From assembly GCA_963682055.1 (NCBI GenBank), contig OY821740.1, forward strand, positions 33,062,795-33,126,794: 64,000 bases of DNA. The letters are read 5' to 3'. A program made the position numbers and the translations under genes. The stretch is from Primula veris. Its lineage: Eukaryota > Streptophyta > Magnoliopsida > Ericales > Primulaceae. The notes below the pieces were generated by a model, which saw nothing but the letters and a program-made list of their open reading frames with translations, made no database searches and was not told where the DNA came from. Positions 37,001 through 50,000 of the stretch are shown piece after piece. Position 1 is the first letter of the stretch, and each line of letters starts with the position of its first letter.

Positions 37001-38136
37001 TGAGATATGTATGACTCTTTGGACGACCAACATCCCTGTTAAGTCTTTTATTTTGATTGCTAAAACGCTTATATGCTTCTTTCACTCGGGTTTTGAGTGA
37101 TCCAAAGTAGTCAACTATTGCTGATGGATTTTGTCACATGTGATATCATGAGTAAACATGATAATTTTATTTTTGTTATCGAATCGGTTGACGAGAGCTT
37201 TAAAAAGTAACCTTGCCTGCATATTGATTTTCAAAGAAAATATTTGTCCCACACAATTGCATCACATATTTTCCTTGGATTAACAATATTTGATACCCTA
37301 AAGTGTAAAGAAAGGAAAAGTTATAGCTCTCAAAGTAGCCGATAAACTTAAGAGGCACATGAAGTGATCAACTGTTTGCATTAATCACAGTTTTCAACTG
37401 CTAATTCTGTATCCATCAAACAGCTGCTCAAAGCAGTTGAATTATCTTTTCTCTAACTGCTTTATCTCTTATCTATCCATTCAGTTGCTCGGATTGCTTT
37501 GGTGAAGCCTGAAAAGGCCAGAGGAGTTGAAGACGTAATAATAAGAGCTGCTCAAACGGGTCAAATAGCGGAGAAGGTCAGTTTTGAGTGTCTCACTGTT
37601 ACTATGATATTATCTCTATCCTTTTTTTGCATCTATTTCATTCATTTTTAGAGCATGTTTCACCAATTTCCAGCAATAAATCTGATCATGTTTTATGCAT
37701 CATAGGTTTCTGAAGAGAAGCTCATATCATTGCTAGAACAAATCAACACTCAAACAACCAAACAGACAAAAGTCACAGTAAGTACTGAGCTGTAACCATC
37801 TATTTTAAAAATACACTATTATCTTTTCTTTTTTCCCATGTTACCATGAATTTGATATAATTGAATGCCAATACGGAAGGAGAGGTAGAAGGCATGAAAG
37901 AGAGAGAAATGGATGCATTTTTGCATGTAAATTGTTAGGAAAGTATTGTAATAGTATAAGAAAAGAAAATTAAAACGATCCGAGCCAGATAACTCAAAAG
38001 CAACTTGGCTCATGGCCATCCATCACTACATATTTGTAAGATTGTAACCCATGATTGATTTTGCTTTTTTATTTTGTTTTCTTGGCTGTGATATCAGATC
38101 CATAGGCGTCGTAATGTTCTTGAAGATGACGATTAA
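34020..38136 (+). CDS. PDCD5-like double-stranded DNA-binding family protein
   Basis: Seven coding exons: 34020-34022, 35764-35829, 35948-35997, 36126-36190, 37485-37576, 37706-37777, 38098-38136; joined in frame they give 128 aa, the family length. The protein starts MADPELDAIRQKRMQELMAQ and carries the PDCD5 core: ADERRQMMLSQILSSQARER, LARIALVKPEKARGVEDVII, AAQTGQIAEKVSEEKLISLL, EQIN. It ends in a basic then acidic tail (RRRNVLEDDD). PDCD5 proteins are three-helix-bundle proteins linked to programmed cell death in animals and plants. The first coding exon is only the ATG, followed by gtaagc and a 1.74-kb intron. No other ATG in the second exon could give the conserved N-terminus, so this split start is well supported. 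Confidence 0.94.
34314..34341. repeat. (TGATT)n microsatellite in PDCD5-like intron 1
   Basis: About five tandem copies of a TGATT/GATTT pentamer, followed by short GTAT and TA runs. Confidence 0.8.
34500..34680. repeat. Copy of the GCGAGCTTTTT repeat family in PDCD5-like intron 1
   Basis: The segment gtaagtttttaacggccta plus aaaagcg/gagcttttt motifs closely matches the interior of the hAT-like MITE at 55723-55873. Clear termini are not visible here, so it is probably a decayed member. Confidence 0.5.
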
Positions 38137-39036
38137 GCCAAACATGACTTTGCTTTGCAGCTGATGTAATTCATGATAATGAATGTATATTTCTTTGTAA
38201 TACACTTGTCATTGTGATTGCGTGAGTTTTGCATCTGTGTGTAGCTAAGAGGCTTGTTATCATTATTGTGCGGTTATTTTCTCCTAAGTAGCACCAGAGA
38301 TGTATTTGATAAAAAAATGTTAGACTTACATTGTTTTGGCCTTTTGGTTGTCAATGAACTACATTTGCATCAGTTTTGATTTTGAGGTGTCCGATTATTC
38401 AGGTATACGCTTGAAAGCGTCTACGTATGAGTTTGGGGCATAGTTGCCAGGAAACTCGATCTATTAGGGCGGTGCGTTTCGCAGAGTACGGTACTCTTTT
38501 AGAATTTTAGGAGAAACGTGTATCTGAAACGTTTTGGAAACTTTAGTGAAACCTTTTTAAATCTTCTATAATGCTTCTCAAAACTTCAATAAAACATTCA
38601 GATAACTTGTATTTATTTATTTTAAAAAAACTGCATTTGGAGTATATTCTAGCTATGTATGAATTATACAATAAGCTGGAAGTTGAGGATAGTAATATTT
38701 TACTAGATTAGCTTCCTTTCAATTTCTCTAAATTTAATGATTATAGATATTTATTTTTCCAATCTTCTGTTGAGCAACAAAGCAACTTTGTTCTAGGGAT
38801 TCAGTTGGATTTTTTTTTTACGATTTTGTACTGAATACTCGATTTTGGGACTCACCAATAATTTAAGTTGGACCATTTTTTGTTTGCAATAATTATTTGA
38901 TGTCCTGTCTTCTAACTACAATTAGAAATGGATAAGAAATTTCAAGGGTTCATAATTCAACCTTCTAAAATACGGACTAGCTTTTGTCTTGAGTATTGCT
39001 GCATCCATCTGAAAATTTTACCCACTGACGTGACGG

Positions 39037-39445
39037 ATTATTTGTAGGGATATCAATTTTATGGGTTTCAATCCGATCTGATCCGAGAATAAAATTGCAC
39101 TTTTACCCATTTGACACGATCCGACCCATTTGATCCGTTTTAATTTTTAATTTTTTTTTAAAATAAAAATAAATCTCATAAATGTCAAATATTTGAAATA
39201 AAATTTGTTAGTTAGATTAAAAAATTATTTGATTTAGAACTATAATATAAAAATAATATAAAAGAGAGAGTTTAATATATATGAGAGAGAGGAGAGAGAG
39301 AGAGTGTTAAGTTGTATTTTTTTAAGTTGCGTTTTTACCCGTTAAAATCCGACCCGAATATAATTACATTTTTACCCGACCCACGACGAGTCGGGTCGGA
39401 TCGGGTCGGATTGAAACCCATGAAATTACCATCCCTAATTATGTG
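39037..39445. mobile_element. hAT-like MITE (TAGGGAT termini) with 8-bp target duplication
   Basis: The element spans 39045-39437 (393 bp). The left end TAGGGATATCAATTTTATGG and the inverted right end TAGGGATGGTAATTTCATGG extend into a further matching stretch (GTTTCAATCCGA, then GATCCGA). Flanks are ATTATTTG (39037-39044) and ATTATGTG (39438-39445), an 8-bp duplication with one mismatch. The terminus resembles Ac-type hAT ends (CAGGGATGAAA). A GA-rich microsatellite lies inside. No transposase. Confidence 0.88.
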
Positions 39446-40873
39446 TATCAATTATAATTTAAATAAAAATATATTTTCAATATCAAAACAAAACCGTGCT
39501 GATAATATTTTTGAGTAATATTTTTGTTTCGTTCCTCTTTCGGAATTATTCTTTAATATTCCTCCTAATTAAATGGAGTGATACAGTAGTTTCAAACAAA
39601 CTTCTACTTTCCCTGCAATTTCAATTGAATGTCAGCAGTCCTGAACTATAAAGCTTAAATGATAGATTTGGTCCAAGTTTTAGAAAAACCGTAACGACTT
39701 CATCCCCTCTAATTTATTTCAAACTAAAAACCCTAAATTGCTCAAAATAATAAATAACATCGATCCAAATGACTACCATTTTTATTTATTTACCCTGAAC
39801 AAATAAGGAATTAGCCATCCATCTGATTTAACTCATTTGAATTTCATAACAAAAACAAATATATCATCGGGTACTATTTTAATTGTAGAATTCAGGGTTG
39901 AATAGAATGTGTATAAAACTATGACAATCAACCCTAAAATTAATCGTAAAATAGTCTCTTGAATTTGGTTTATATTCATACGTGACCAAGTGACTCACGT
40001 GATCGTGAACGTAGTCATGATTAAAATCAAGAAATAGCCACACCAAATGTTAATTACGCAGTTTCTATTACATCGTTAGTATTTTAATTTATATTTACAA
40101 AAGTTCTACAAAATAATCTTATGTAAAAACATGTTACATATACGTCTCTACAAGCTGCACATGCGAGTTTTTGATCGCACTCTTCACATGCAAAAAAAAA
40201 TTACGAATAGTTGATGTATGTGAATTAAGGATCACTCTCACTCATATATTTATGTGAATCTGCCGACAACAGAGACGCGATATATATTATAAAAAGAACT
40301 TCATATAGATAACTAGCTCCAAGACATCTCAATCCCCATATATGGAAACAATAATTAAAATCGACAATTACAGACGTTACAACCCTATATGTATTAAATC
40401 AACTCAGTGTTCTAAAATGTTAATCAACTCAGTGTTTTAAAATGTCAATCAACTCACACGATCGCATCTCCGTTCGACATTAACCTCGAGTTTTCGATCT
40501 CGTTCTGTACCCTTGCCGTCTATTCCTACAGATGTGTCCGTCTCAATTTTCACGGAAGAGAAATATCGAAGAGAGATGAAAGAAAAAAAAAATCGGAAAA
40601 ATAGAGTGGAATGAAGAGGTAGATAGGAAAGAGATAGAGTAAGCATGAGAGATCACAGAGAGTGAAAAGAGGAGAGAGAGAGTAAAAAGATTGTGCGGGA
40701 TGAATCAACTTTTTTATTTTTTATTAATATTAATTGAATTTATATTTTTTATAATTTAATTTTTATCATACGATTTTTATTTTTTTTTCTGATTCATCCT
40801 AAATTTAATAAATTTGTTTAGACGTAAGATATACGTATGCTTAACCCTTAATATCTGGTTCCTGGGATCTAGA

Positions 40874-40887
40874 GTGACACGTGTCAC
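40874..40887. promoter_or_regulatory. Perfect 14-bp palindrome with G-box (GTGACACGTGTCAC) upstream of SS4
   Basis: Centred on CACGTG, 187-200 bp before the SS4 start codon and just before the CT/GA-rich leader. G-boxes bind plant bZIP and bHLH factors (HY5, PIF, ABF classes); the flanking bases extend the palindrome to 14 bp. Activity is inference from motif and position. Confidence 0.6.
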
Positions 40888-40920
40888 GTCTCAAATCTCC
40901 GTTCTCTTTTCCAAAGACGA

Positions 40921-41035
40921 CAGAGAGAGAGAGAGAGAGAAAAAGTATTCCCCTCTCTATATACATATATACTATCGTATACAGATATATATATATATAT
41001 ATATGTGTGTGTATATATATGTATACTAGAAATAG
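40921..41035. repeat. (GA)n and (TA)n/(GT)n microsatellites in SS4 5' leader
   Basis: About ten GA units, then TA, GT and TA tracts and an aaatagag repeat, ending roughly 40 bp before the SS4 ATG. Probably part of the 5'UTR. Confidence 0.8.
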
Positions 41036-41073
41036 AGAAATAGAGAAATAGTTAAGAGAAAGAGTGGTAGAGA

Positions 41074-44000
41074 ATGGCGGGTAAGGTGGTGACGTGTATG
41101 GTGAGCAGTGGAGTTGGATTCAACTATAGAGGCAATCTCTCTCCTTCTCTCTCTACCTCTTGTAAGATGCAACGCAACCCCCGCAACTTTAATAGGTACG
41201 GAACTAACTAGGTAGGGACAGTCACCCCACTCCATCCCCGCGTTTTCTAAAAAATCAGCCCCCCATTTCACAATCGTGGTTCCGCTATTCTGTTAAATTT
41301 CATTATTATTCAATGGTTAATTACACTCTTTGTACTACTCAAGTAGTCCACTTCGGTATTTTACTGCCACTCAATGTTGAGAATTATCCCACATCGTCGA
41401 CATCGAGCATTCATAAAACCAATTAGTTATAATACAATACGCTCCTCTCAGTTAGTTAGTATGATGGGCAACCTCTACCCGTTTTTTGTTGGGAGATTGC
41501 ACTTGTGAGGGGGATTGTTGAGAATTATATATCACATGAATTCGGATTTGTTTTTTTGTTGTTGTAAGTTTCCACTTAATTGTTCAATTTCCCGAATTAC
41601 TAATTAGATAGGAGTATTATTATTGGACATAGTGAGTAATTTGTAACCTTTCATTTAGTGGTGCAACTTAACAAGGTCTAGCCTAGGGAAAAAAAGGCAT
41701 AGGAGGGTGCTACCACTTAGTTACTACAAAATCTTATTATTTTGTACACTATTCCATTAGGTTTATTTACTCTCCCCATTTACTGTGCTGTTTCTTTCAT
41801 TTTTATACGGTTAATTACAGGCTTGTATAGTATCATTTCAATTAAGTTGATTTTTTGACATTCGAAAAGCTGAGCTCAAGTGCTGCAACCAAACAAAGCC
41901 TAATTTAGAAACACCAGTCATAATAGAAATTTAAGCTTAAATGCTGCAGCCAAACAAGGTCTAGCCTCGATGGCAACCATTTTCTCTATTTAATGACTTA
42001 AATTTGCAATTGTGATTTGATCAAATTCGACTTATGAAATTGACTTGTCTCTTTTGACAAAGGGTGTGATGTTTGCTTTTGTTACATCTTGGTCTGAATT
42101 CCCATCCATATGGAAGTATCCATTTTGAATCTTAGAAGTTTTAATATGACAAAGTCTTGACATTCGGTATAATGTTTTTACAGTTCGCAACATAAAAGAC
42201 AAGTTAAAAAAGTTTCTCCTGATCTTCTTCCGAGCAATAAAAATATCCAGTCAAGTGCAGATGTGGTGTCAAGTGCATATGGGGACCTTGATGTAGAAAA
42301 TTCATCCGTAGATAGAATCTCAACGATGAACGATGTACCCGCATGTGATTCTGATGATAATATCGACGAAGAACCAAACAGTCTAACTTTGCTGAGTAAG
42401 ATTAAAGATTTGGTATGATTCATAACTGGGGGTTATTGACACTTTGGAGTTCTTTTTAATTTCTTCCAATTTAGCCAAACGGACAAGAACCAAGGCATTC
42501 TACACCTGTTTAAAACACGGATTTTAGCGAGAACAGAAAAAAAATGAAGGGAGAAAAAAAGAAAAATGGGTTTTAAAATTTTGTTTTGACGTCGAACAAA
42601 ATTGAAGTAAACAAATTTAAGGTATTTCCAAAGAAATCGGCATTGTGTGACATTGATAATTCTCTTTTTCTTTTCAATTGATCGAGCAACTTAGGCCAGC
42701 CAAATTTCCACACAAGTTTCCAATCTCCTACCAGTTTTGTAGGATAGTGACACTTTTATTGTCCTTCCAAAACATGAGAAACTAAAATCGTTTCTTTTCC
42801 TTAGAATTTTTTTCCAAATAGGGTGAATCAAGATTTGATATTATTTATTTTTCTTTGCAAGGAGAAAAAGAAATGGGGAAAATGTTACAGCACGCTTAAG
42901 ATTTAGTGTTACTGTATGATGCATCTGATGCATGTGCTTGCAACTTAAAGAATTGATCACGCAAGGAAAAGCAATTAGTTGATTAACATGTCATCTCTTG
43001 GAAAAATAACTGGCATTCTTAATGGTAGATAGTGTAAAAAAATGGTTATAGTGGTTGGATATCTGGATATGATGACTAGTTCAAGTCACATGACTGACAT
43101 ATTTCCATGTAAGTTTGCAAGTAGACAGTAGTTACCATCTATAGAGAATAGAAGTACTTTTACTCCATAGCTTAAATGCATGTGCATAGTGTTTTTCTAG
43201 GAAGATTTAATAATAGTTTTTGTCGTGATTCTAATTGGCCGACTTAACTGCCAATTTGTGAAATACAAATAATCAACGTCTAGTTCGAAGGTCAATCCAG
43301 GTAGGTCTGAAGACATAAGTAGGTTTGCAGTTGTATTAAAATAACTTTCGTGTGCAAATTCAAAATCCCAGGCTGTTTATATTAAAGATCCTTTCTTTTG
43401 AGAAAGCAATTTTGGTTGATTAGTTTTAAAAAAAAATTGAACTTCATGTGTTAGATTTAGTTTCCTCCTATTCCTTAGTATTACAATCTGGTTCCATCTA
43501 TTGAAGTTTCTCTTTGTGTAGTAATTTAATGCAAGTTAACATTGTCGAATTGTAATATTGAGCCAGTTCCCTTGTATGCATAACAGTTAGAGAAGTTCCA
43601 CGTTTATTTTTACCATCAAGGTATTTTATTGCTAATTGTATTTTGCAGCAAACAGTTTTTATGATGACAAAGTTAAGAAATATGTTTTGAGTGCATATAC
43701 AAAGTTTATTATTATGTTCCCTGCTATACTTATTGATAACTAGCATTGACTATATAGGTGTATATTTTAAATTATATGTTAAGAAAACAATGAATATGAT
43801 GATAAATTGGGTCAATTTAAACCAAAAATCATGGAGAGTTATGTTTCCATAACATACCAAATTTGAAAACTTGACATGACTTGTTATTGTACCGTAACTT
43901 TCAGTTTGCACCTTTCATGATTGTTTCTATTCAGCTTAAAGGAGAAAATGAATAGAGAATCGTTGACATGAATACTGATTGATGGAGCTGTTTTCTGTTT

Positions 44001-47000
44001 AACAGTCAATTGATCCAGATAATGCCGATGAACTCACAGGCACCAATCTTCAAGATCTTGTGGGCATGATAAGAAATGCAGAGAAGAGTGAGATACTGTT
44101 CTCCTACATTTGTTACACATTTCATTCAACGTCTTTATGATAAAATGCAAAAACCACCATCTATTATGGGTTGTTTTGTTAATAAGTTGCCATATTTGCA
44201 ACTGACCCCCATGTACTCTTTTGGTTTTGCAAGCAGCCGCCTGTCCAGTTTTATAATAGCATAACTTTGCGCTAGATGGCCCGTTTTAAAGAATTATTTT
44301 AATCTTATGCATTTTGTTGATATTATTAGTATAATATCTCACGTTGGTGTGTTATAGGTTTTTCTATACTATTTTTGACAGTCCCCTCCTTCTATAGTCC
44401 TTTTAGTGGTAGTAGATGGGCTATGAGAGCCAAGGCTACCCAAGTTTGTATGTTGGGTCAACTCTACCCAATTGTTGATTACACCTGTTGGGATTGTCGG
44501 AAATTGACCAACACAATTCATCCCACATCGCTTGAGTAATTGCATAACCAATAACTAATATATGCTCCTTCCCTGTGGATGAGAATTAACTTGGGCCTTT
44601 GTGCCGTTTGTTATAATAGGCTGTTACTATTTATGAGAGTCTGTCACCTTCCTACTATATATATGCCTTTTACTGGTAAGTAGTGTGGTATCGAACAGAT
44701 ATTTTGCACCGCAAGCAACCACCTGCGGTTTTATACCAAATACTGTAAAAACACTGTATTCCTTTTTTTTTTTGGTACATAAAAAAAAAAACACAGTATT
44801 CCGCTTTAATAAACTTTGTTTTTCTGTAAAATTGTTTGAAAATATTTTTCTTGTGAACTTTAATTTTGTATTTGTTATTACTGACAAATTTCGTGTATAC
44901 TAAGAAAATTATTCAAATACGAACAAGTAAACACAAAGCTTTGTCATTTTAAAGTTGGAGTTGGGAGTTAATTACAAAGTTTAGAAGAACAAATGGGGTT
45001 CATTGCAATATTGGAACTACATGGGGGTCTATTTTCAAAATACACATACATAGTATATGGGGGTCATACTTCTCATTTCACTATAAGACTAACGATTGTT
45101 AATTTTTCCTAGACATCATTCTCCTTAATCAAGCACGAGTTCGTACTCTTGAAGATATAGAAAAGATTAGCAGTGAAAAACAAGCTTTGCAAGGGGAAAT
45201 CAATAGTTTAGAGGTGAGATTAGCTGAAACTGATGAAAAGATGAAAATTGCTGCCCAAGAAAAGATACGAGTCGAAGTCCTCGAAGACCAATTGGAGAAG
45301 CTAAGACATGAACTCTCTATGAGGCAAGGATTAAATTTTCATTTCAACATGGTTGTTTGGGCCTTCTGTGGTCGCAGATTAGAAGCCTGTTCTTTTCGCC
45401 TTTTGCTTATAAGTTGGAATGCATTTGATTGACCATATTAAAAGCCGAAAATTTGTGGTTCATTTGAGTTGAATTAGCTAGAAGTGTTTAAGCTTTTGAT
45501 GAACCTGGCAGTTCTCTGAACCTGAAAACTAGCTTATTTGCTTAAAAGCTGCAACCAGACTAGCTTTAGTCAAGAGAATAGTAACATTTTTTACAAAGCT
45601 TTCAACAAGTTTTTTTAGGATGTTTTCAAGAGCTTGAAATATAATAATTTCCCAACAATATCGAACAGAATTTTATTCCTTTGATACGCCTGAACATTAT
45701 TTTCTGTGCGTTGTTATAGCCCTGTGTCCCGATTAAGTGTCCATGATATCATTGTGAGAGGTCCCAATTTAAATGCTAATTTTCCTCTTTTAGTGATTCA
45801 GTCATTTTAAAAAAATGTTACTCTGTACCCTTTAACTTATTTTTTTTAGAAGTTATGATTTGGCATATTGAGTTTTTGAGGGTGTATTTGTAACTTTTAA
45901 TCGTAATGATTGTGTCTCTTTCATAAGTGGGATTCCAAAAGGGACACTTAGGGAATTAGGGATGGAGGGGTAACGTTTTAGTGGAAGCAATCCAACTTTC
46001 TTTTATTTGTGTTACATTTCAGCCTATGCGGAAATACACTGATTTTAAATTCTTGCTACCAGGGGTGACACTTGGGAGAGTACGCGGGATGTGTATGAAG
46101 AAGTTCATCTCTCATCTAAACATGGTATCGATTCCCTTACTGAGGAACTTAGCTTGGTTAGGAAAGAAAATGAGTCTCTAAAGGATGATTTGGAGTCGGT
46201 AAAAAAAGAGCTTACCAATGTCAAAGGAACCAATGAACGTGTTCAATTTCTAGAGAGAGAACGTTGTCGACTGGAAACTTCTTTGAAGGAGTTAGAGCTT
46301 AAACTAAATGTCTCTCATGATGATGTCTCAGAACTTTCAAATTTGAAGTTTAATTATAATAGCTTATCAGAAAAAGTGGAAACTTTACAAGCATTGCTAG
46401 ATAAGACTACTAAACAGGCAGATCATGCTATTGTAGTATTGCAACAAAACAAAGAGCTTCGTAACAAGGTTGACAAGTTGGAAGAATCCCTTGAGGAGGC
46501 CAATGCGTATAAATCATCAACAGAGAAATTACAAAAATATAACGAACTCATGCAAAAGAAAATTAAACTTCTGGAAGAGCATCTTGAAAGGTCTGATGAA
46601 GAAATACATTCGTATGTAAAGCTTTATCAAGAATCTGTTGAGGATTTTCAAGATACGCTTAATAATTTAAAAGAAGAAAGCAAGCGACGATCAATGGATG
46701 AAACTGTGGATGATATGCCTTACGAGTTTTGGAGTCGTCTTTTGCTAATGATTGATGGTTGGTTTCTTGAGAAAAAAATTTCGAGCAGCGATGCACAAAT
46801 TTTGAGAGAAATGGCATGGAAGAGAAATAGACGCATATATGATGCATACATGGCATCTAAAAGCCAAAATGAAAATAAAGCAATTTCTACATTTCTCAAT
46901 CTGACATCTTCAACTAAAAGGTACCAATTTATAATATTTCATGTCACTATATGTTCTTCTTTTTAAGAATATGCGTATGTGCTGATATTTAATTTGTGCA

Positions 47001-50000
47001 TTTGGGTGTATTTAGTGCAGGATTGCATGTCATTCATATAGCAGCAGAGATGGCCCCAGCTGCTAAGGTGACTTCTAATTTGTTATTTCTTTTATTGCAC
47101 CTTCTGTTTTCAATATCCGTCATTGGATCAGTCTGGCTAACATGCATGCACACGAGTTGACTCAAGTCTTGTTGCAGAAACCTTGTGAGGATGATTGTTG
47201 ACCACCATTTAGATAATAAAATATTTTATTATATCTCCTACATGCTCTTGTAGCCTCGCTATTGTGTGTTGGGACTCAAACATGCTCACTATATCTTTGG
47301 TTTCTGCTAGCTGCGAAACTTGAATTCAGTGCTATGATAATTCATTGTATTGACGATCATCTAATCTGTAGGCTAAAGCTATTGCAGAGATTAAGATTTC
47401 CTATTTTACACAGATATTGGAACTTAGTTACTTTTAGGCGTAATGCTTCTATCTTTTATTTGTTTGTTTTGGACAAATGAGGCGATTCAGTTTTAATTGG
47501 TTCCTTTTAGGTCTAGTCATTTCATGTATGCAGAATGAATTAGTGATGTTTATAGATACCCATGCATCTATGTTCAAATATTCTTTGTTGGCATGAAAGT
47601 CAAGACTAGTTGCAATAGCATTTCTTGTTTCTGATCATCTTTATTTTATTCCTTTGCAGTTATTGTTTCAATAGTGTTACTCTCTGCTCTTTTGTGTTAT
47701 TGGTGGTACTGATTTTTTTGACATGTATATTTACTTGAATCTTCTTTTGGATGAAGGTTGGTGGTTTAGGGGATGTTGTGACTGGGCTTGGAAAAGCATT
47801 GCAGAAAAGAGGACACCTTGTTGAGATTGTTCTTCCCAAATACGATTGTATGCAGCATGAACGTGTTCGCGATCTAAGGGTAATACCTTATTTTCCCATG
47901 GCATCATTTGCGTGCTGAAATGAGTTCGTGTATAGGATGATATCCTTGATGCATAAAACTTTTTAAATTTTCAGGTTTTAGACATGGTAGTAGAATCTTA
48001 CTTTGATGGTCACCTTTTTAAGAACAAAGTGTGGGTTGGTACTGTTGAAGGTAAGGTCAAATTATCTTCTTTTAATCCTTTGGCCCTTTTACTGTATTTT
48101 AAAGCGACTTTTGCAGGCCTTCCAGTTTATCTCATAGAGCCTCAACATCCTGCGAAATTTTTCTGGAGAGGACAATTCTATGGAGAAAATGACGACTTTA
48201 AACGTTTTTCATTCTTTAGTAGAGCAGCTCTTGAACTGATTCTTCAAGCTGGCAAGAAACCAGACATTATTCACTGTCATGATTGGCATACAGCTTTTGT
48301 TGTATGTTACTTTTAATAGTTCATAATTACATACATTCCGGGTGAATCACAGTTTTGTATCCTAGCGTATCATCTGCTTTTGTTTTCAAACACCAACCTA
48401 CAAATTTACCGTCTAGTGCCCTAACGTTACGTTTTTGGTAATTTAGTTCAATTGTGTACCATATGAAGAAAAAATATAATGGGTTGGAGTAGTACAATTT
48501 AGAAAACCAAAAAAATTAAACACTGTTCTATCATTCTTTTACACTTTTGTGCATTATCTTATCAGTTTTGTCTTATTTTGCGGATGGTTTACCTTCTGTT
48601 CTGTGTAATGTACAAAGAAATAACACTAAGGTTAGGTTACCATTTGCTTACTTTTTGTCATGTTGGTGTACAAAATATAAATCTGATGATACGCTAGTGT
48701 ACAAACTATAAACTTGTAATCAACCCAAAAATTAATCTTGGTATACATTCTTGAGTTAATTGTTCCATTTCCTTTTCAAGGCACCACTTTATTGGGATTT
48801 GTATGTACCAAAGGGATTAAATTCTGCCCGAATATGCTTTACATGCCATAATTTCGAGTACCAGGGGACAGCACCAGCATCAGACTTAGCATCTTGTGGT
48901 TTAGATGTTAACCAGTTAAATAGACCAGATAGAATGCAAGACAACTCATCACATGACAGGATTAATCCTGTAAAGGTATTTATTGTTTACTCCGTTTTAT
49001 GTATTTCCCTCCTCGATGGGCATATAGTCTGAGGTAGTCTTCAGTTGGCTACTAAGTTTCAAATACTTCCTGTTTGTGTTTAGGGTGCAATTGTGTACTC
49101 TAACATCGTAACAACAGTTTCACCGACATATGCAGAAGAGGTGCGGACTGCCAAGGTATGTCAAATGTAGCTCTTTTTTCTCTTTTATGTTTGTATCAGG
49201 AGTACATTAGAAACAGAAATTTATAAAGGGGCATACTGTAAAGGTGGCAGATAAATGAGAATCTGAGATTACTCAAAGAAAATGCCGGTTTTACGAATAT
49301 GAGATTTTGTATTTTCTAGGATGGACCTCTTTATTTTACCATAAATCCTGTTAATACTTTTTCAATTTTATGTGGGTCAAGTCCTCTTTCGTTTTCAAAA
49401 AAAGGGTTTAAGGGGTAAAACAATTAGAAGAAGTACCATACCTTACTTCCTGAAGAGAAATGAAGTTTGTAATGGGCTTAAAAATGTGTTACTTCGACAA
49501 AGAGGACTTTCAGAGGAATGGAGAGTGGTGCATTCAGATTTTTCTCCATAGAAAACAAAAAAACAGGATGATGTTAAAGCATAAACACACTATTCGTACA
49601 AAATGTAGCCACGTATTTCACTCTTTTCTTTTTGGAATGTGAAGCAAGAAAAACCGAGTACAAAAGATTTTAAGCGAGTATCAGTTGCTTATCCGGTCAA
49701 TGTAGGAAAACAAGAGAGACAAAGATTTAGGAGTACAAACCTATTGCACAAGTGTCGTGATTAAATTCTAAAAACTGTTCCATATAAGATTTTAACCGTA
49801 TAAGTACCTTTCCTGTCGCATTTCTTACCACTTTATGAAGTAGGACTTCTTTTACTTCTTACAGAAGCCAGTTTTTATGCGTGTTGCCTTTTCATGATTA
49901 CGTTGAGTAATAAATCATTCTTAAGTACAGAATAGATAGAATGGCAATTAGCCAAGCTACCCAAGAAACAAACATCCAACATTGTACCTCACAACATTTG

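Larger units (their letters stand above)
38137..41073. other. Intergenic spacer with MITE and SS4 promoter
   Basis: Holds the PDCD5-like 3'UTR, one hAT-like MITE (39037-39445), AT-rich sequence with no gene, and from about 40850 the starch synthase 4 promoter and leader. A near-repeat (aatcaactcagtgtt) occurs at about 40398-40440. Confidence 0.6.

Noticed and set aside
45324..45432. SS4 exon 4 extending in frame to the TGA near 45430
   Set aside because: This would end the protein before its catalytic domain, and the extension does not resemble SS4. The GC-AG junction restores the conserved coiled coil.
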